NCBI GenBank assembly: GCA_019747875.1
Contig: JAIEQI010000148.1
Location: 1 to 49,402 of the forward strand
Length of the DNA: 49,402 bases
Direction: 5' to 3'
Origin: Candidatus Obscuribacterales bacterium
GTDB taxonomy: Bacteria; Cyanobacteriota; Vampirovibrionia; Obscuribacterales; Obscuribacteraceae
A model generated the notes under the pieces. The model had not been told where the DNA came from and searched no databases. It saw nothing but the letters and a program-made list of their open reading frames with translations. This document shows, piece by piece, positions 36,238-45,588 of the stretch. The translations under genes and the position numbers were made by a program. Each line of letters begins with the position of its first letter. Position 1 is the first letter of the stretch.

Positions 36238-37506
36238 ATGAAAAACTCACGATTGATTCTTAAACAGCAGCCCCAAGTCTTGAGCTTACTGCTTTCTGCG
36301 ACCATAGCCCTTGGCTCATCCGGTCTCCTGGCGCAAGTTGCCTGGGCGGCAAATAAGTTTGAAATGTACAGCACCAGTGCCGAAAAGGCTTACGGAGCGC
36401 AAGATTACCCGGAAGCTGAAAAGAACTTCCTGGAGGCACTTAACGAATCGGGCAAGCTAGAAAAAGGTGACAAGCGACCGGCTACAACAATGTATAACCT
36501 GGCGCTGGTCTACCAGGCGCAAGGAAAGTACAAAGAAGCAGAAGACATGTTCGTGAAAGCTAAGGATGCTTTTGTCGGGTTCTATGGCGCAGACCATCAA
36601 CGCGTTGGTCAAGTTTACTTGGACATGGCAGACCTCTATGTGCAGCAAGCCGGTGAAGACGCCAAACCTGAACTACGCACAAAAGCCGCCGAGAATTACA
36701 AGAATGCAATTGCTGTATTCGAAAAGATTTACGCGCAGGCAACTGGTCAAGCTCCGGCTGAAGAAAAGAAGCCGGAAGCAACCGAGCTGAAGCCTAAAAC
36801 GACCGCTGAGGGCGATGATAAAAAGAAGGAGGCAAAACAAGCCGATTCGGGAAAGTCCCCAGCACAGGAAGCAGCGTCAAACCTCGCTAGCGCAATTCGA
36901 AGCCTCGCAGGTTTTTATGCTGAGAACGACGAATTCACGCCTGCAGAACCACTGTACACTCGGATGTTGGAACTGGATGATTTCGCCTATGGTGGCGAAG
37001 ACAAGCAGATAGTTAAGGACAAAGCGCAGGTTGCCGAGTTCTATTGCGTACAAGGCAAATACAAACCTGCAACGCCGTTGTTTGAACAGGCGGTCGCGCT
37101 TTCAGAGAAAGTGAATGGTCCTGAAAGTTTGGAGACGGCACAAATTCTCTATAACTTCGGCGGATTGCAGTACGACGAAGGCACATTCAACGAAGCCGAG
37201 AGAATGTTCAAACTCGCCATCAAGATTTTCGAAAAGAACAATCACGATGAAAACGATGTCGCAATGAAGAGCATCGCACTTGCAGACGTTCTGGACATGC
37301 AGAGTAAATCGGAAGAAGCGCAGACCGTCTATAAGAAATCGATAGCGAGCCTGGAGAAAAACGACGATCCTGCCGGGCTAATTGCATGCTTAAAGGGATA
37401 CCAAAAACACTTGCTGATCCTAAATAGAAAAGACGAAGCCACCAAAGTAGGCGCGCGCATCAAGGAACTAAAGGCAGGAGCTAACAAGAAAGCAGCGCAA
37501 GAGTAA
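36238..37506 (+). CDS. Secreted TPR protein (422 aa)
   Basis: The ATG at 36238 is preferred (GGAAA upstream, immediate Lys-rich signal peptide with cleavage near AWAA); an ATG at 36199 is also in frame. Two blocks of TPRs of the kinesin-light-chain style (for example YNLALVYQAQGKYKEAEDMF and LYNFGGLQYDEGTFNEAERM) flank a Lys/Glu/Ala-rich low-complexity linker at about 175-215. Probably a periplasmic or surface scaffold. No enzymatic motif. Confidence 0.85.
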   Translation: MKNSRLILKQQPQVLSLLLSATIALGSSGLLAQVAWAANKFEMYSTSAEKAYGAQDYPEAEKNFLEALNESGKLEKGDKRPATTMYNLALVYQAQGKYKEAEDMFVKAKDAFVGFYGADHQRVGQVYLDMADLYVQQAGEDAKPELRTKAAENYKNAIAVFEKIYAQATGQAPAEEKKPEATELKPKTTAEGDDKKKEAKQADSGKSPAQEAASNLASAIRSLAGFYAENDEFTPAEPLYTRMLELDDFAYGGEDKQIVKDKAQVAEFYCVQGKYKPATPLFEQAVALSEKVNGPESLETAQILYNFGGLQYDEGTFNEAERMFKLAIKIFEKNNHDENDVAMKSIALADVLDMQSKSEEAQTVYKKSIASLEKNDDPAGLIACLKGYQKHLLILNRKDEATKVGARIKELKAGANKKAAQE

Positions 37507-37520
37507 GCTTCACCTGCAAA

Positions 37521-38102
37521 CTAGACATCGGTTACCTTTTTGGAAGTATTCTCGGCCAGCATGTTGCAGAAGAGGGCGCCCTGGCTGATTGCATCGTCTA
37601 AAGCTACGTGCGTGTGAGGGAGGTCGTCGAACCAGTTCTTTGGCATATTTCGCTTGGTACAGGATCGATATTCTGTTTTCATCATTGCCATCGCGAAGGT
37701 TTTTATATCGAGGGCCGAATGTGAGAATGGGCTCTCGTCACAGAAGCGAATCAAGTACCAGTACACGAACATGTAATCGAACGACACTGGATAGCCCAGG
37801 AAAACCGGTTTGCCGGGCAATTGCTTCAACCAATCGAGATAGGAACGCATTGCTTTAGCTGGATCTTGTAAGTCTTTGCGACAAGCCTCCCAAGCCTCTG
37901 GTTGAGTTCGCCACCACTCCATTGTTCTGGGATGTGTTTTCGCTTCAGGCAAGACCTGGAGGTTTGCACTGAATGTGGAAATCAGTTCTTTGTCCTTAGA
38001 GAACGCTGCAGAAGCAAAGCTCAACATTGAATAGACGCCAGGGATCGGACCGTCAGCTTCGATATCCGTACTTACATAGATTTCGCATTTTTCTTTCGTC
38101 AT
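37521..38102 (-). CDS. DEDDh-type 3'-5' exonuclease
   Basis: Exonuclease-fold protein of 193 aa with the four acidic metal ligands and catalytic histidine: Asp13 and Glu15 in STDIEADGP, Asp109 in VSFDYMFVYW, and His165 with Asp170 in HVALDDAISQG. This looks like the small stand-alone 3'-5' exoribonuclease/exonuclease group rather than a polymerase proofreading domain. Substrate (RNA or DNA) cannot be told from sequence. Single gene, convergent with the 422-aa TPR gene. Confidence 0.85.
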   Translation of the reverse strand: MTKEKCEIYVSTDIEADGPIPGVYSMLSFASAAFSKDKELISTFSANLQVLPEAKTHPRTMEWWRTQPEAWEACRKDLQDPAKAMRSYLDWLKQLPGKPVFLGYPVSFDYMFVYWYLIRFCDESPFSHSALDIKTFAMAMMKTEYRSCTKRNMPKNWFDDLPHTHVALDDAISQGALFCNMLAENTSKKVTDV

Positions 38103-38153
38103 ATACCGATCCCAAAGTTACAACCTTTAGCCTCCAGATTCAGTCGAGCCTAT

Positions 38154-41036
38154 CTACGAAATTTTGCTGCTTGCCTTTTTGCGTTTTGGACGTGCGGCGT
38201 TTCGTGCCTTTTGTTCATTTGGTTCTTCGATCAACTTGAATTTAATCGTCTTCAGTTCGTTGGCACCAAAATTAATTTTGAAGGAACAGGGTTCGGCAAG
38301 CGTATGCTGAGCTTGTTCTTTTCCTTCCTTGCCCGAATCAGCGTACTCTCGGTATAAGAAGATTTCGTCTGCAGGCTCCTCGTCCAAGCGACAGAGGTGG
38401 GCTGAATGGAACTTGAACCCGACTCGCAAATCCGCGGTTACTAGATCATTTCCTACATTCAGCATCCTTACTATCAAGGAATTTGGTTCATCGGATCTAT
38501 ATATGGATCCAAATTTGATTGCGGGATCCGTGCACAGAAGCATCGGGCCGGTTCCGCTGTTCTCTATTGCCGAAAGGGCGCAGAATACCTCTTGCTCATA
38601 TACTTCGGCAAGGTCATACGCTTCGGCTATGTTTTCGCTGCTCAAACTATCGCTCAACAATTTGGCTCTGCTCTGCATATTCAGCGGGGTCCAGCCGAAA
38701 GAAACTGTGTTCGCGCCCAATGAGGCAGCACCTGGCACCGGCATGTGTGGACCGGCTCCGCCGCCGCGCGTTTGCATCCTTCCCCGAGACAGGTGATTGA
38801 TCGAGCGAAGAAGCGTGATACACAAACTATCTCCATCAACACCGAACTCAGGCAGTCCCCGGTTAAGAAGCATCTGACCGTTGGCAATCACGAACCTTTG
38901 CGACGGAAATCGATCGCACGGAACTTCACAGCCCGGTTCAACCGGTAACTGTATTTTTGTTTCGTTCTTCGTTTGGTGATAGCGCCTGGTCAACGAGAAG
39001 TGATTCTCAGAAAACGTTGTGTGGATGGGCAAACCTGTCGACAGAACAGCCTCCAAGCGATGACCCACACTCCTGTTATCGAATCGTGTTTCGAATTCAA
39101 GAATCCTGCTACCGCGCTTCAAAATCAATTCAGTTTCGATCTCATGCGTGACAATTTGCGTAGAGCGCTTCAACGACGGCAGATCATTCCCGTTCGAACC
39201 ATCCTCAATAAGCTCGTGCGGGATCTTGATCTCATGTTTGAGAATAAGCGAAGCCACCAGCGGCCCCTTCTTTCCGGGCTGTACAGACAAGAACTTAGAG
39301 CTAATCGCTTTATCGCCAGGCAACGGATCGTAGTTATAGCTATCGCCACCATCGCCAGTATCACGGAAAGAGAACGACAACTTATACTCTGCCAGTTGCT
39401 TTCTCTCGACGTTCCACAAAACGTTCAATTGACCGCGTTCATCAACAGTGACTTTCAATGTCCCATTGTCGAGCGTTTTTGCTTGTGCTGTAACAATCGG
39501 CACTCGGTTCGCGACCGGTTCGGCTAGCAAATTCTCCAGTGGCCAAGCTAGATTCGCCTCAGCAAACGGAGCAAGGTCCTGCACCCAGATCCAGCCATCG
39601 ACCGACCGGACCTTCTCATAATAAGGAACACGGCCCCATCCTGAATAAAGCATCATTCCTGTGTGCTCGCTCTCAAACTGCGAGCTATTTGGAGCATGCC
39701 CCAACGGGTAGCCAACCGGCTCATGCCATTGATAGCGAACTGGTCCGGTAAAATGCCTACCTGTAGGGTTGATGACTCTCAGCGCTGCAAGCTTTGCACC
39801 GGGATCACGCGGAGACTTGCTCTCATCTGCCGCCATCGCAGACAAATTCAGCTCGGCACGCTCGCAGAGCGCATTGATTACCTGGTGAATACGGCCAAAT
39901 CGAACATCCATTTCGTCATGTACAGCGTCAACGCTACAACCACAGATGCTATCGTGTGGATGATTCTTCAGCAGCAACTTGGTGGCATGATTCAATTCGG
40001 CTGCCGGATAATCCATTATCTGCCGCGCGGACAAGAGGCTGAATAAAGGCTCTGCAAAACGGAATAAGCGTCGCTCAGCCTCTCTATTTTGCCTCTTCAA
40101 ATACAGGCGGCTGGACAAAACGCCTTGCAAAAGATATGCATAACCATTGTCTGCACTGCGAGCATTGTCTCGAAGCTCTTTTCTGATCATTCCAACAAGT
40201 GTGTTTGGCGCTTTGATCCTTTCTTCCAGCATCTGCGCAAACTCATTCAGCTGCAGCTGTTCAAGCTGCAGCTCGCTCTTCTGTAGTTTCTTATTTAGCT
40301 CAGCAATTAGCCCGACTATATCTCGAGGCGGAGCCACGTGGTCGCCACCGACTGGATAAAGTAACTGGTTTGCTGTTCTATCATAGAGCGAGGCGTTATC
40401 CCAGTCGCCACGATCTGCAGCGAACTTAGCGATATCTTCTGCCACTTTGGTTAACGCAGCTTCCCTGCCACCATTTGCTGTTTCCGCTTCATGCAAGTTG
40501 ACCTGGTAGTAGCCCTTCTTTAGATGGTACGCCAATACCTGGCTTCCATCATTGCTCTGCCACCAGAACACGGGTCCGCAATTCAGCTGAGGCACACCGC
40601 GCCAGACAAATGCAGAGTGAATTCCAAAGCCTGTGAGAATGCGTGGCAGATCCTGGCTATGAGCAAATGTATCAGGACAATAGCCGATTTTCAGCGGCTC
40701 ACCGAACGGCTTTATAGTCGCGATGCCCTGCTTCAAATTTCTGATCAAGCTTTCGCCGCAAACAAGAATTTCATCAGAAAGCACATACCAGGGGCCAGCG
40801 GCTAACTCGCCACTGTCCATGAGAGCCTTAATGCGTGGTGCCAATTCCGGCGCGATCGCCAATGCATCTTCTAAAATTATTGACTGTCCGTCTAAGTAGA
40901 AACGGCGAAGCTTACCCGTTTCCAGCTCGTCGACAATGCGTTTGATCACATCAACCAAATAAGTGCGAAAGGTTTCAAATGGCTGATACCACTCGCGATC
41001 CCAATGTGTATGGGTGTAAACGAATACTTTGTTCAT
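38154..41036 (-). CDS. Glycoside hydrolase family 38 alpha-mannosidase
   Basis: Large retaining alpha-mannosidase, 960 aa, normal for GH38. Catalytic domain: zinc ligands His11 and Asp13 in THTHWDREWY, the nucleophile region YCPDTFAHSQDLP with Asp122, WRGVPQ, and the zinc histidine in NHPHDSICGCSVDAVHDEM. Beta-sandwich domains follow. No signal peptide, so a cytosolic enzyme like MngB/YbgG, acting on small mannosides (mannosylglycerate or glycan fragments) taken up by the cell. The C-terminus is Lys/Arg-rich. Its gene starts 24 bases after a TIM-barrel isomerase-like gene, and the two probably form one sugar-catabolic operon. Confidence 0.93.
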   Translation of the reverse strand: MNKVFVYTHTHWDREWYQPFETFRTYLVDVIKRIVDELETGKLRRFYLDGQSIILEDALAIAPELAPRIKALMDSGELAAGPWYVLSDEILVCGESLIRNLKQGIATIKPFGEPLKIGYCPDTFAHSQDLPRILTGFGIHSAFVWRGVPQLNCGPVFWWQSNDGSQVLAYHLKKGYYQVNLHEAETANGGREAALTKVAEDIAKFAADRGDWDNASLYDRTANQLLYPVGGDHVAPPRDIVGLIAELNKKLQKSELQLEQLQLNEFAQMLEERIKAPNTLVGMIRKELRDNARSADNGYAYLLQGVLSSRLYLKRQNREAERRLFRFAEPLFSLLSARQIMDYPAAELNHATKLLLKNHPHDSICGCSVDAVHDEMDVRFGRIHQVINALCERAELNLSAMAADESKSPRDPGAKLAALRVINPTGRHFTGPVRYQWHEPVGYPLGHAPNSSQFESEHTGMMLYSGWGRVPYYEKVRSVDGWIWVQDLAPFAEANLAWPLENLLAEPVANRVPIVTAQAKTLDNGTLKVTVDERGQLNVLWNVERKQLAEYKLSFSFRDTGDGGDSYNYDPLPGDKAISSKFLSVQPGKKGPLVASLILKHEIKIPHELIEDGSNGNDLPSLKRSTQIVTHEIETELILKRGSRILEFETRFDNRSVGHRLEAVLSTGLPIHTTFSENHFSLTRRYHQTKNETKIQLPVEPGCEVPCDRFPSQRFVIANGQMLLNRGLPEFGVDGDSLCITLLRSINHLSRGRMQTRGGGAGPHMPVPGAASLGANTVSFGWTPLNMQSRAKLLSDSLSSENIAEAYDLAEVYEQEVFCALSAIENSGTGPMLLCTDPAIKFGSIYRSDEPNSLIVRMLNVGNDLVTADLRVGFKFHSAHLCRLDEEPADEIFLYREYADSGKEGKEQAQHTLAEPCSFKINFGANELKTIKFKLIEEPNEQKARNAARPKRKKASSKIS

Positions 41037-41060
41037 AAAGAACCTCTGGATTTATAGATT

Positions 41061-41936
41061 TTAGTACTTAACTAAAGGAGCCAACAATTTGGTACTGGAT
41101 TCCAGCGCATCCCAGAGTCCTTGCTCATTTTCAGAGGTGAACTCATCATTGAATTGAATCGATAAGCTGCCCGAATACTCGTACAGCTTCAGGGCTTCCA
41201 CAAATTGGCCCCAGTCGACCTGTCCTTTTCCTACAGTCTTGTAGCGCCAGAACAAAGGTCCAAAATAGCCGTTGTCCGAAATGATTTGCCTGATTACCTC
41301 AACGTCCTGCGCTTCGACATGATCAACAGCCGGCACGAGATTGGGCAAGATTCGCAGATAATCAATGCCTTGCCAGACACAATCTGCAATAGAAAGACTC
41401 AAAGAAAGCTCGGGAATGCGCGCGAGCATCTCGCGCCACTCCTGCGGCTCCATCGGACGCCAATGCTTTAACGAACGGCCTCGAAAAGGAGCGGGCGTTC
41501 CAGTGCTCATCAATAGACGAATGCCTGCTTTATCCAGCTTTTCGACAATGGGTTTGAGAGCTGATTCAACAGAGTCCATCCAATCATCGGACGACTCGGG
41601 CAACAAATAGAAAAGCAAGCGTTTGCATTGCAAAGCTTCTGCAACAGATGCCAATTTGTCGATCATAGAATTAAAGGAGCGCAATGACTTCTTATCACTT
41701 GCTACAAGCTGCATATTCAAGCGCAAACAGGCGATTTCAATGTCCTTCTGCTTGCAAAAATCCGCCACCGATTTCAGGTGCTCGGTTTCATCGGCACTCA
41801 GCTTTTTGGCGGATTTCCCACCGGTTTCAAAAGATTCAAAGGAATACTCGCAAGCTGACAAACCTCTTTCAGCTGCAATCTCGACAGCTTCTTGCAAGCC
41901 TGAACCAAATCTGGTGGCATCGTAACAAAGACGCAT
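41061..41936 (-). CDS. Sugar phosphate isomerase/epimerase-like TIM-barrel protein
   Basis: AP-endonuclease-2/xylose-isomerase-like TIM barrel, 291 aa. The pattern of alternating strands and helices and the ends of strands carrying acidic/His residues (HVEAQD, GQVDWGQF, LSIQFND) fit the family. Some metal ligands are less clear than in well-studied members. First gene of a pair with the alpha-mannosidase, which suggests that it processes a sugar released by that enzyme. Substrate unknown. Confidence 0.75.
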   Translation of the reverse strand: MRLCYDATRFGSGLQEAVEIAAERGLSACEYSFESFETGGKSAKKLSADETEHLKSVADFCKQKDIEIACLRLNMQLVASDKKSLRSFNSMIDKLASVAEALQCKRLLFYLLPESSDDWMDSVESALKPIVEKLDKAGIRLLMSTGTPAPFRGRSLKHWRPMEPQEWREMLARIPELSLSLSIADCVWQGIDYLRILPNLVPAVDHVEAQDVEVIRQIISDNGYFGPLFWRYKTVGKGQVDWGQFVEALKLYEYSGSLSIQFNDEFTSENEQGLWDALESSTKLLAPLVKY

Positions 41937-41984
41937 GCGGTCAGTTTATCACAGTAGTTTTCGGACTAGATGAACTACACCTAT

Positions 41985-42608
41985 TTACATGTGGATCATG
42001 TAATCGCGGCGAACCCGCGGGTCATTCAATTCATTTATGTCCATACGAGTGCAAGTCACAACTTGATAATCGCCATTTCTGAGAATTGACAGGCTTACCT
42101 GTGTGCCGGGAGTGCCGACGATGAGATCGAAGACCTCATCTTTTGTTAGACCTGAGGTCGGAACGCCGTCAACAGCCACGATCATGTCCTGAAGTCGCAG
42201 ACCGACTTGCTGAGCCGGAGTGTTCGGAAAGACTTCATTGATTACGGGAGGACGCCCGAGCGTGGCTACGAATTTGACCCCAACAATGCCAATCGAAGAC
42301 TCTGCTTGCGCTTTCAGAGCGCTGTTCTCGTCTTTGACTCGGGCACGAAGAGTATCTTGTTGACCCTTCTTAATACCGAACATTAACTTGCCGGAGCGAG
42401 GCTGGCGCTTGTCCACGTGCTGAACACCGCCTTGTAAGGGACCATGAATCTTTTTGGGCTCAGGCGGAGCTGCAAAGCTGTCCAACTTCGGTTCAGCCGA
42501 CTGGTAGCTGGCAGCTTGGGCCCCTACTTCCGGCATTACCGCCAGAGCAACCATGATCAAAACAGCAGCTGAAAGTCCGCTTGGGGTTGATTGCTTGCTT
42601 TTTTGCAT
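41985..42608 (-). CDS. Secreted PDZ-domain protein (207 aa)
   Basis: A signal peptide (about 1-33, hydrophobic core AAVLIMVALAVMP, cleavage near AQAAS) is followed by a Pro/Lys-rich linker and one PDZ domain (about 105-192) with the features VFPNTPAQQVGLRLQDMIVAVDG and VSLSILRNG. No protease domain is attached, so it is probably a binding or regulatory periplasmic protein. It is divergent from mdh. Confidence 0.85.
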   Translation of the reverse strand: MQKSKQSTPSGLSAAVLIMVALAVMPEVGAQAASYQSAEPKLDSFAAPPEPKKIHGPLQGGVQHVDKRQPRSGKLMFGIKKGQQDTLRARVKDENSALKAQAESSIGIVGVKFVATLGRPPVINEVFPNTPAQQVGLRLQDMIVAVDGVPTSGLTKDEVFDLIVGTPGTQVSLSILRNGDYQVVTCTRMDINELNDPRVRRDYMIHM

Positions 42609-42928
42609 GTTAAGAGCCCACCATTTGGAGGAAGTCGTCTAGAGTAACTGGCAGACAGACGTGAAGGCCGTTGTTCTGTTCCCATAGGTCTACTCTGATT
42701 ATGCCACCCATTTGGCATCTCCACCTCAGGAAAAATACGGACAATCAAAATTCTGTCTTAAGTTTCTTCAACTCATGACATTCACCCCCGGGTAGTCAGG
42801 GCTAGGGAATGCGGCGATTCAGTCGGCAAGCGGCTGTGCTAGATTGGGCTCACCTGATATTACACAAGACCCGGCTCGGCAAGCTTGCTCCAGACGACAA
42901 GACCCACCGAGCGCAAGGAGGAAAAGCC
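42609..42928. other. Divergent intergenic region between the PDZ gene and mdh
   Basis: No gene is seen in these 320 bases. A plus-strand frame is open from 42809 into mdh but looks non-coding, and the strong ribosome site at 42915 marks the real mdh start. Both promoters must lie here; no consensus pair stands out. A short inverted element (ATGCCACCCATTTGGCAT) lies near 42698-42715. Confidence 0.4.
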
Positions 42929-43870
42929 GTGAGCAAAGTCACCGTAATCGGTTCCGGAAACGTCGGAGCAACCGTAGCCCAGTGCGTCGCCGAGAAAGAC
43001 GTTGCCGATGTAGTTCTAATCGACATTATCGAAGGTATGCCGCAAGGGAAAGCCCTCGATATGATGGAAGCAGCTCCTATACATGGACATGACCGAAAGA
43101 TTCACGGCACAAATGACTATGCCGATACCAAAGATTCCGACATCGTCGTTATCACCGCCGGTATCGCTCGTAAGCCGGGAATGTCCCGCGATGACTTACT
43201 GAAAATCAACGCTGGCATCGTTCAAACATGCTCGAAAGAAGCCTTGAAGCATTCACCCAATGCCATCTTTATAATCGTCACCAATCCGCTGGATGTGATG
43301 ACCTATTTGGCATGGCAAACAACCAAGTTACCGACACATCGCGTCATGGGCATGGCAGGAGTTCTGGACAGCGGCCGCTTCCAAACATTCATCGGAATGG
43401 AACTCAAAACATCCGTTCAAGACGTTCGCGCCATGGTACTTGGTGGACACGGCGACCTCATGGTTCCGCTACCGAAGTACTCAACTGTTAACGGCGTGCC
43501 GATTACAGAATTGATGCCGAAGGACCGCGTTGATGCCCTTTGCCAGCGCACACGCGACGGCGGAGCTGAAATCGTTGCACTGCTCAAATCCGGCAGCGCC
43601 TGGTACGCTCCAGGTGCATCGGCAGCTTTGATGGTTGAGGCCATTCTCAAAGATCAAAACAGACTGCTCCCCTGCTGCGTTTACGCAGACGGACAGTACG
43701 GCTTGAAAGACGTATATGTCGGATTGCCAGCTGTACTCGGACGCGAAGGCGTCAAGAAGATCATCGACTTGAAACTGGACGACAGCGAAACCGCTGCCCT
43801 CAAGAAATCAGCCGATTCAATCAAAGAAAATATCGAAGCAATGAACAAGCTTCTAGCCGCTACCGTCTAG
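42929..43870 (+). CDS. mdh: Malate dehydrogenase, LDH-like type
   Basis: NAD-dependent oxidation of malate to oxaloacetate. The GTG at 42929 is chosen for the near-perfect AAGGAGGA six bases upstream and because it gives the Rossmann start SKVTVIGSGNVG (313 aa). Residues: glycine loop 8-13, NAD-binding Asp32, substrate arginines Arg81 and Arg87 in ARKPGMSR (the first Arg marks MDH rather than LDH), NPLD 119-122, Arg150, and catalytic His174 in GGHGD. A terminator follows. Confidence 0.96.
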   Translation: MSKVTVIGSGNVGATVAQCVAEKDVADVVLIDIIEGMPQGKALDMMEAAPIHGHDRKIHGTNDYADTKDSDIVVITAGIARKPGMSRDDLLKINAGIVQTCSKEALKHSPNAIFIIVTNPLDVMTYLAWQTTKLPTHRVMGMAGVLDSGRFQTFIGMELKTSVQDVRAMVLGGHGDLMVPLPKYSTVNGVPITELMPKDRVDALCQRTRDGGAEIVALLKSGSAWYAPGASAALMVEAILKDQNRLLPCCVYADGQYGLKDVYVGLPAVLGREGVKKIIDLKLDDSETAALKKSADSIKENIEAMNKLLAATV

Positions 43871-43888
43871 AACACAGAACCAAATACG

Positions 43889-43931
43889 CAAAACGCTCGG
43901 CTTCATTCATAATGGAGATCGAGCGTTTTTG
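43889..43931 (+). terminator. Rho-independent terminator of mdh
   Basis: AAACGCTCG (43891-43899) pairs with CGAGCGTTT (43920-43928), and a TTTTT run overlaps the 3' arm. It starts 20 bases after the mdh stop codon. Confidence 0.8.
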
Positions 43932-43943
43932 GTTACGATACCC

Positions 43944-44783
43944 ATGGGTTTAAGCTTACACCTCACCTCAATTCGAGATGGCACTGTTATCCACACAGTA
44001 CGTTTCCTCGCAAGTGAAAAAGCTACTGGACGAATGTCTGTTTCATTCGGACGACACATCCCAGAAGCAAGTATATTTTTCGATAACGGCTCAATCTCCG
44101 GAGCTGAGTTTGGAGACTTGCATGGAGACGGCGTTCTTGACTTGCTTATCTGCCAAGAATATTCTGCCAAAGAAATTAACTATCAGATAGCAAGAGTCAA
44201 AAAAAAGACCGTTGAACATTGCCAAGTCAGTCATACCGACTTGGCCCAAGTTAACATGGATGTAGAGAAGTGCGAAGTTCGATCGCAGTTTTATGGTTCA
44301 CTACAAGTGCAGTTCGCAAACCTTGAACTCGTTGATTCCCTCCTCCAAGTAATAGCAGAATTCGAGAAACATCGCAGTCAACTCGAATCAATTAAAAGTA
44401 TACAGCCATTAAGAAAAGCGCCATTGACACAATGTAGCTTGCTGCGGCGGGCCTTAGACGCGAAGGAACTGTCATACAAACCTCCGCTCGTGTTGCTAAA
44501 GACAATAAGAAACTATTGCCGGCAAATAATGCAGGACTTGCCAGCAAAAGAAATTCGAAATTTCAGAGGCTATCTACGCTCGTTGCTCTTTCATCAAAAG
44601 GCAGAACATATTTCTTTGGAGCGCATGTATGCGTTGATGAGTGCACTTGAATCCATCGCCTACCGGCAGGGCTCGGAATCTGGAGATTTGATGAGAAAAA
44701 GACTTCAGGATTACGCCGATGGTAACCTTACTATCCACCCGACAAACGATGATGATGATGATGATGATGACTGGTTCTCATAG
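43944..44783 (+). CDS. DUF4388-like protein with poly-aspartate tail (279 aa)
   Basis: The N-terminal ~90 residues resemble DUF4388/PATAN-type domains: LHLTSIRDG, FLASEKATGRMSVSFG, a FDNGSISGAEFGDLHG turn and a following helix. Such domains occur in cyanobacterial-type signalling and gliding proteins. The rest is helical and not recognised. The chain ends in eight consecutive Asp encoded by a GAT tract (44748-44771), then Trp-Phe-Ser. The ATG at 43944 is preferred over a TTG at 43929 that lies in the mdh terminator; no good ribosome site is visible. Confidence 0.7.
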   Translation: MGLSLHLTSIRDGTVIHTVRFLASEKATGRMSVSFGRHIPEASIFFDNGSISGAEFGDLHGDGVLDLLICQEYSAKEINYQIARVKKKTVEHCQVSHTDLAQVNMDVEKCEVRSQFYGSLQVQFANLELVDSLLQVIAEFEKHRSQLESIKSIQPLRKAPLTQCSLLRRALDAKELSYKPPLVLLKTIRNYCRQIMQDLPAKEIRNFRGYLRSLLFHQKAEHISLERMYALMSALESIAYRQGSESGDLMRKRLQDYADGNLTIHPTNDDDDDDDDWFS

Positions 44784-44795
44784 GCCAAGAATAGG

Positions 44796-45368
44796 CTAGC
44801 ACTCAATGTCTTCGTAAATCACCATGGTTGGCATTTCAATCTCACATCCCAGCCGCGACATCGCCCTTATGAATACGACACCGCCTTCAATTATGGTCTG
44901 GCTCCAGTTATTCTCGAAATCTTTGATGTAATGTTCAATCTTATGTGTATCCTGATAAACGATCAGGTATTCACGCAACGATTCAATCCCCCTGTAGGCT
45001 GCAAGTTTTTCACGCTTATCAATATGGAGAGTGGCCTGGGAAAGAACTTCAACAATCAACACTGGTTTTGTTGCCGTCACAGACGAGGGCAAAATAGGCC
45101 CGGAATCAACTACTATGTCTGGGTAATAAAAAGAATGGCTTTGTTCGACGTGCACTTTTATATTAGAAACGAACACGCAACAAGCTCCAGCACGAATCTT
45201 CGTTTTGAGAAAGGAAGCAATATTGAGTGTAATCAGGTTATGAGCCTTACTCGCGCTGGCCATAGCGTAAATTTGACCGTTAACGTATTCGTGCTTGACT
45301 TCTGACGCAAGCTCAGCCACCAGGTACTCGTCCACAGAAACAGTAAGCCGCTTAGCTGGAAGTACCAT
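44796..45368 (-). CDS. Uma2-family (DUF820) putative endonuclease
   Basis: Restriction-endonuclease-like fold of the PD-(D/E)xK superfamily, very common in cyanobacteria; biological role unknown. 190 aa from the ATG at 45368 (AGGAG seven bases upstream). Family marks: KHEYVNGQIYAMASASKAHN near the start, the catalytic PDIVVDSG, and VLIVEVLSQAT before DKREKLAAYRGI. The usual active-site Asp, Glu and Lys are all present. Confidence 0.9.
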   Translation of the reverse strand: MVLPAKRLTVSVDEYLVAELASEVKHEYVNGQIYAMASASKAHNLITLNIASFLKTKIRAGACCVFVSNIKVHVEQSHSFYYPDIVVDSGPILPSSVTATKPVLIVEVLSQATLHIDKREKLAAYRGIESLREYLIVYQDTHKIEHYIKDFENNWSQTIIEGGVVFIRAMSRLGCEIEMPTMVIYEDIEC

Positions 45369-45553
45369 TTTTGGACTCCTACAAGTCATCTAGATCCGAT
45401 CTTAACATTTGCCAAGCGAAAGAACAGAGAAGCGAAGCGATCACTTGAAAACACAAGTGGAACATTCCTCTTCACGCAGATGTCAACAAAAGAAATATGG
45501 GAATTGTATCGCTCGGATGTGCCCAATGTCATCTGAGCGTAGCTCAAGCCCGG

Positions 45554-45559
45554 TATAAT
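45554..45559 (+). promoter_or_regulatory. Consensus -10 box
   Basis: TATAAT, 30 bases before the GTG start of the NTF2-like gene, so the leader is short. The -35 region about 17 bases upstream (ATCTGA) is weak. A likely promoter for this gene and the following lspA-rluD run. Confidence 0.5.
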
Positions 45560-45588
45560 GTGCTACTGCCGCAAGAATGGAGAGAGTC

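Noticed and set aside
42809..42928. 40-codon N-terminal extension of mdh
   Set aside because: The AAGGAGGA site before the GTG at 42929 and the Rossmann start there fix the true beginning.
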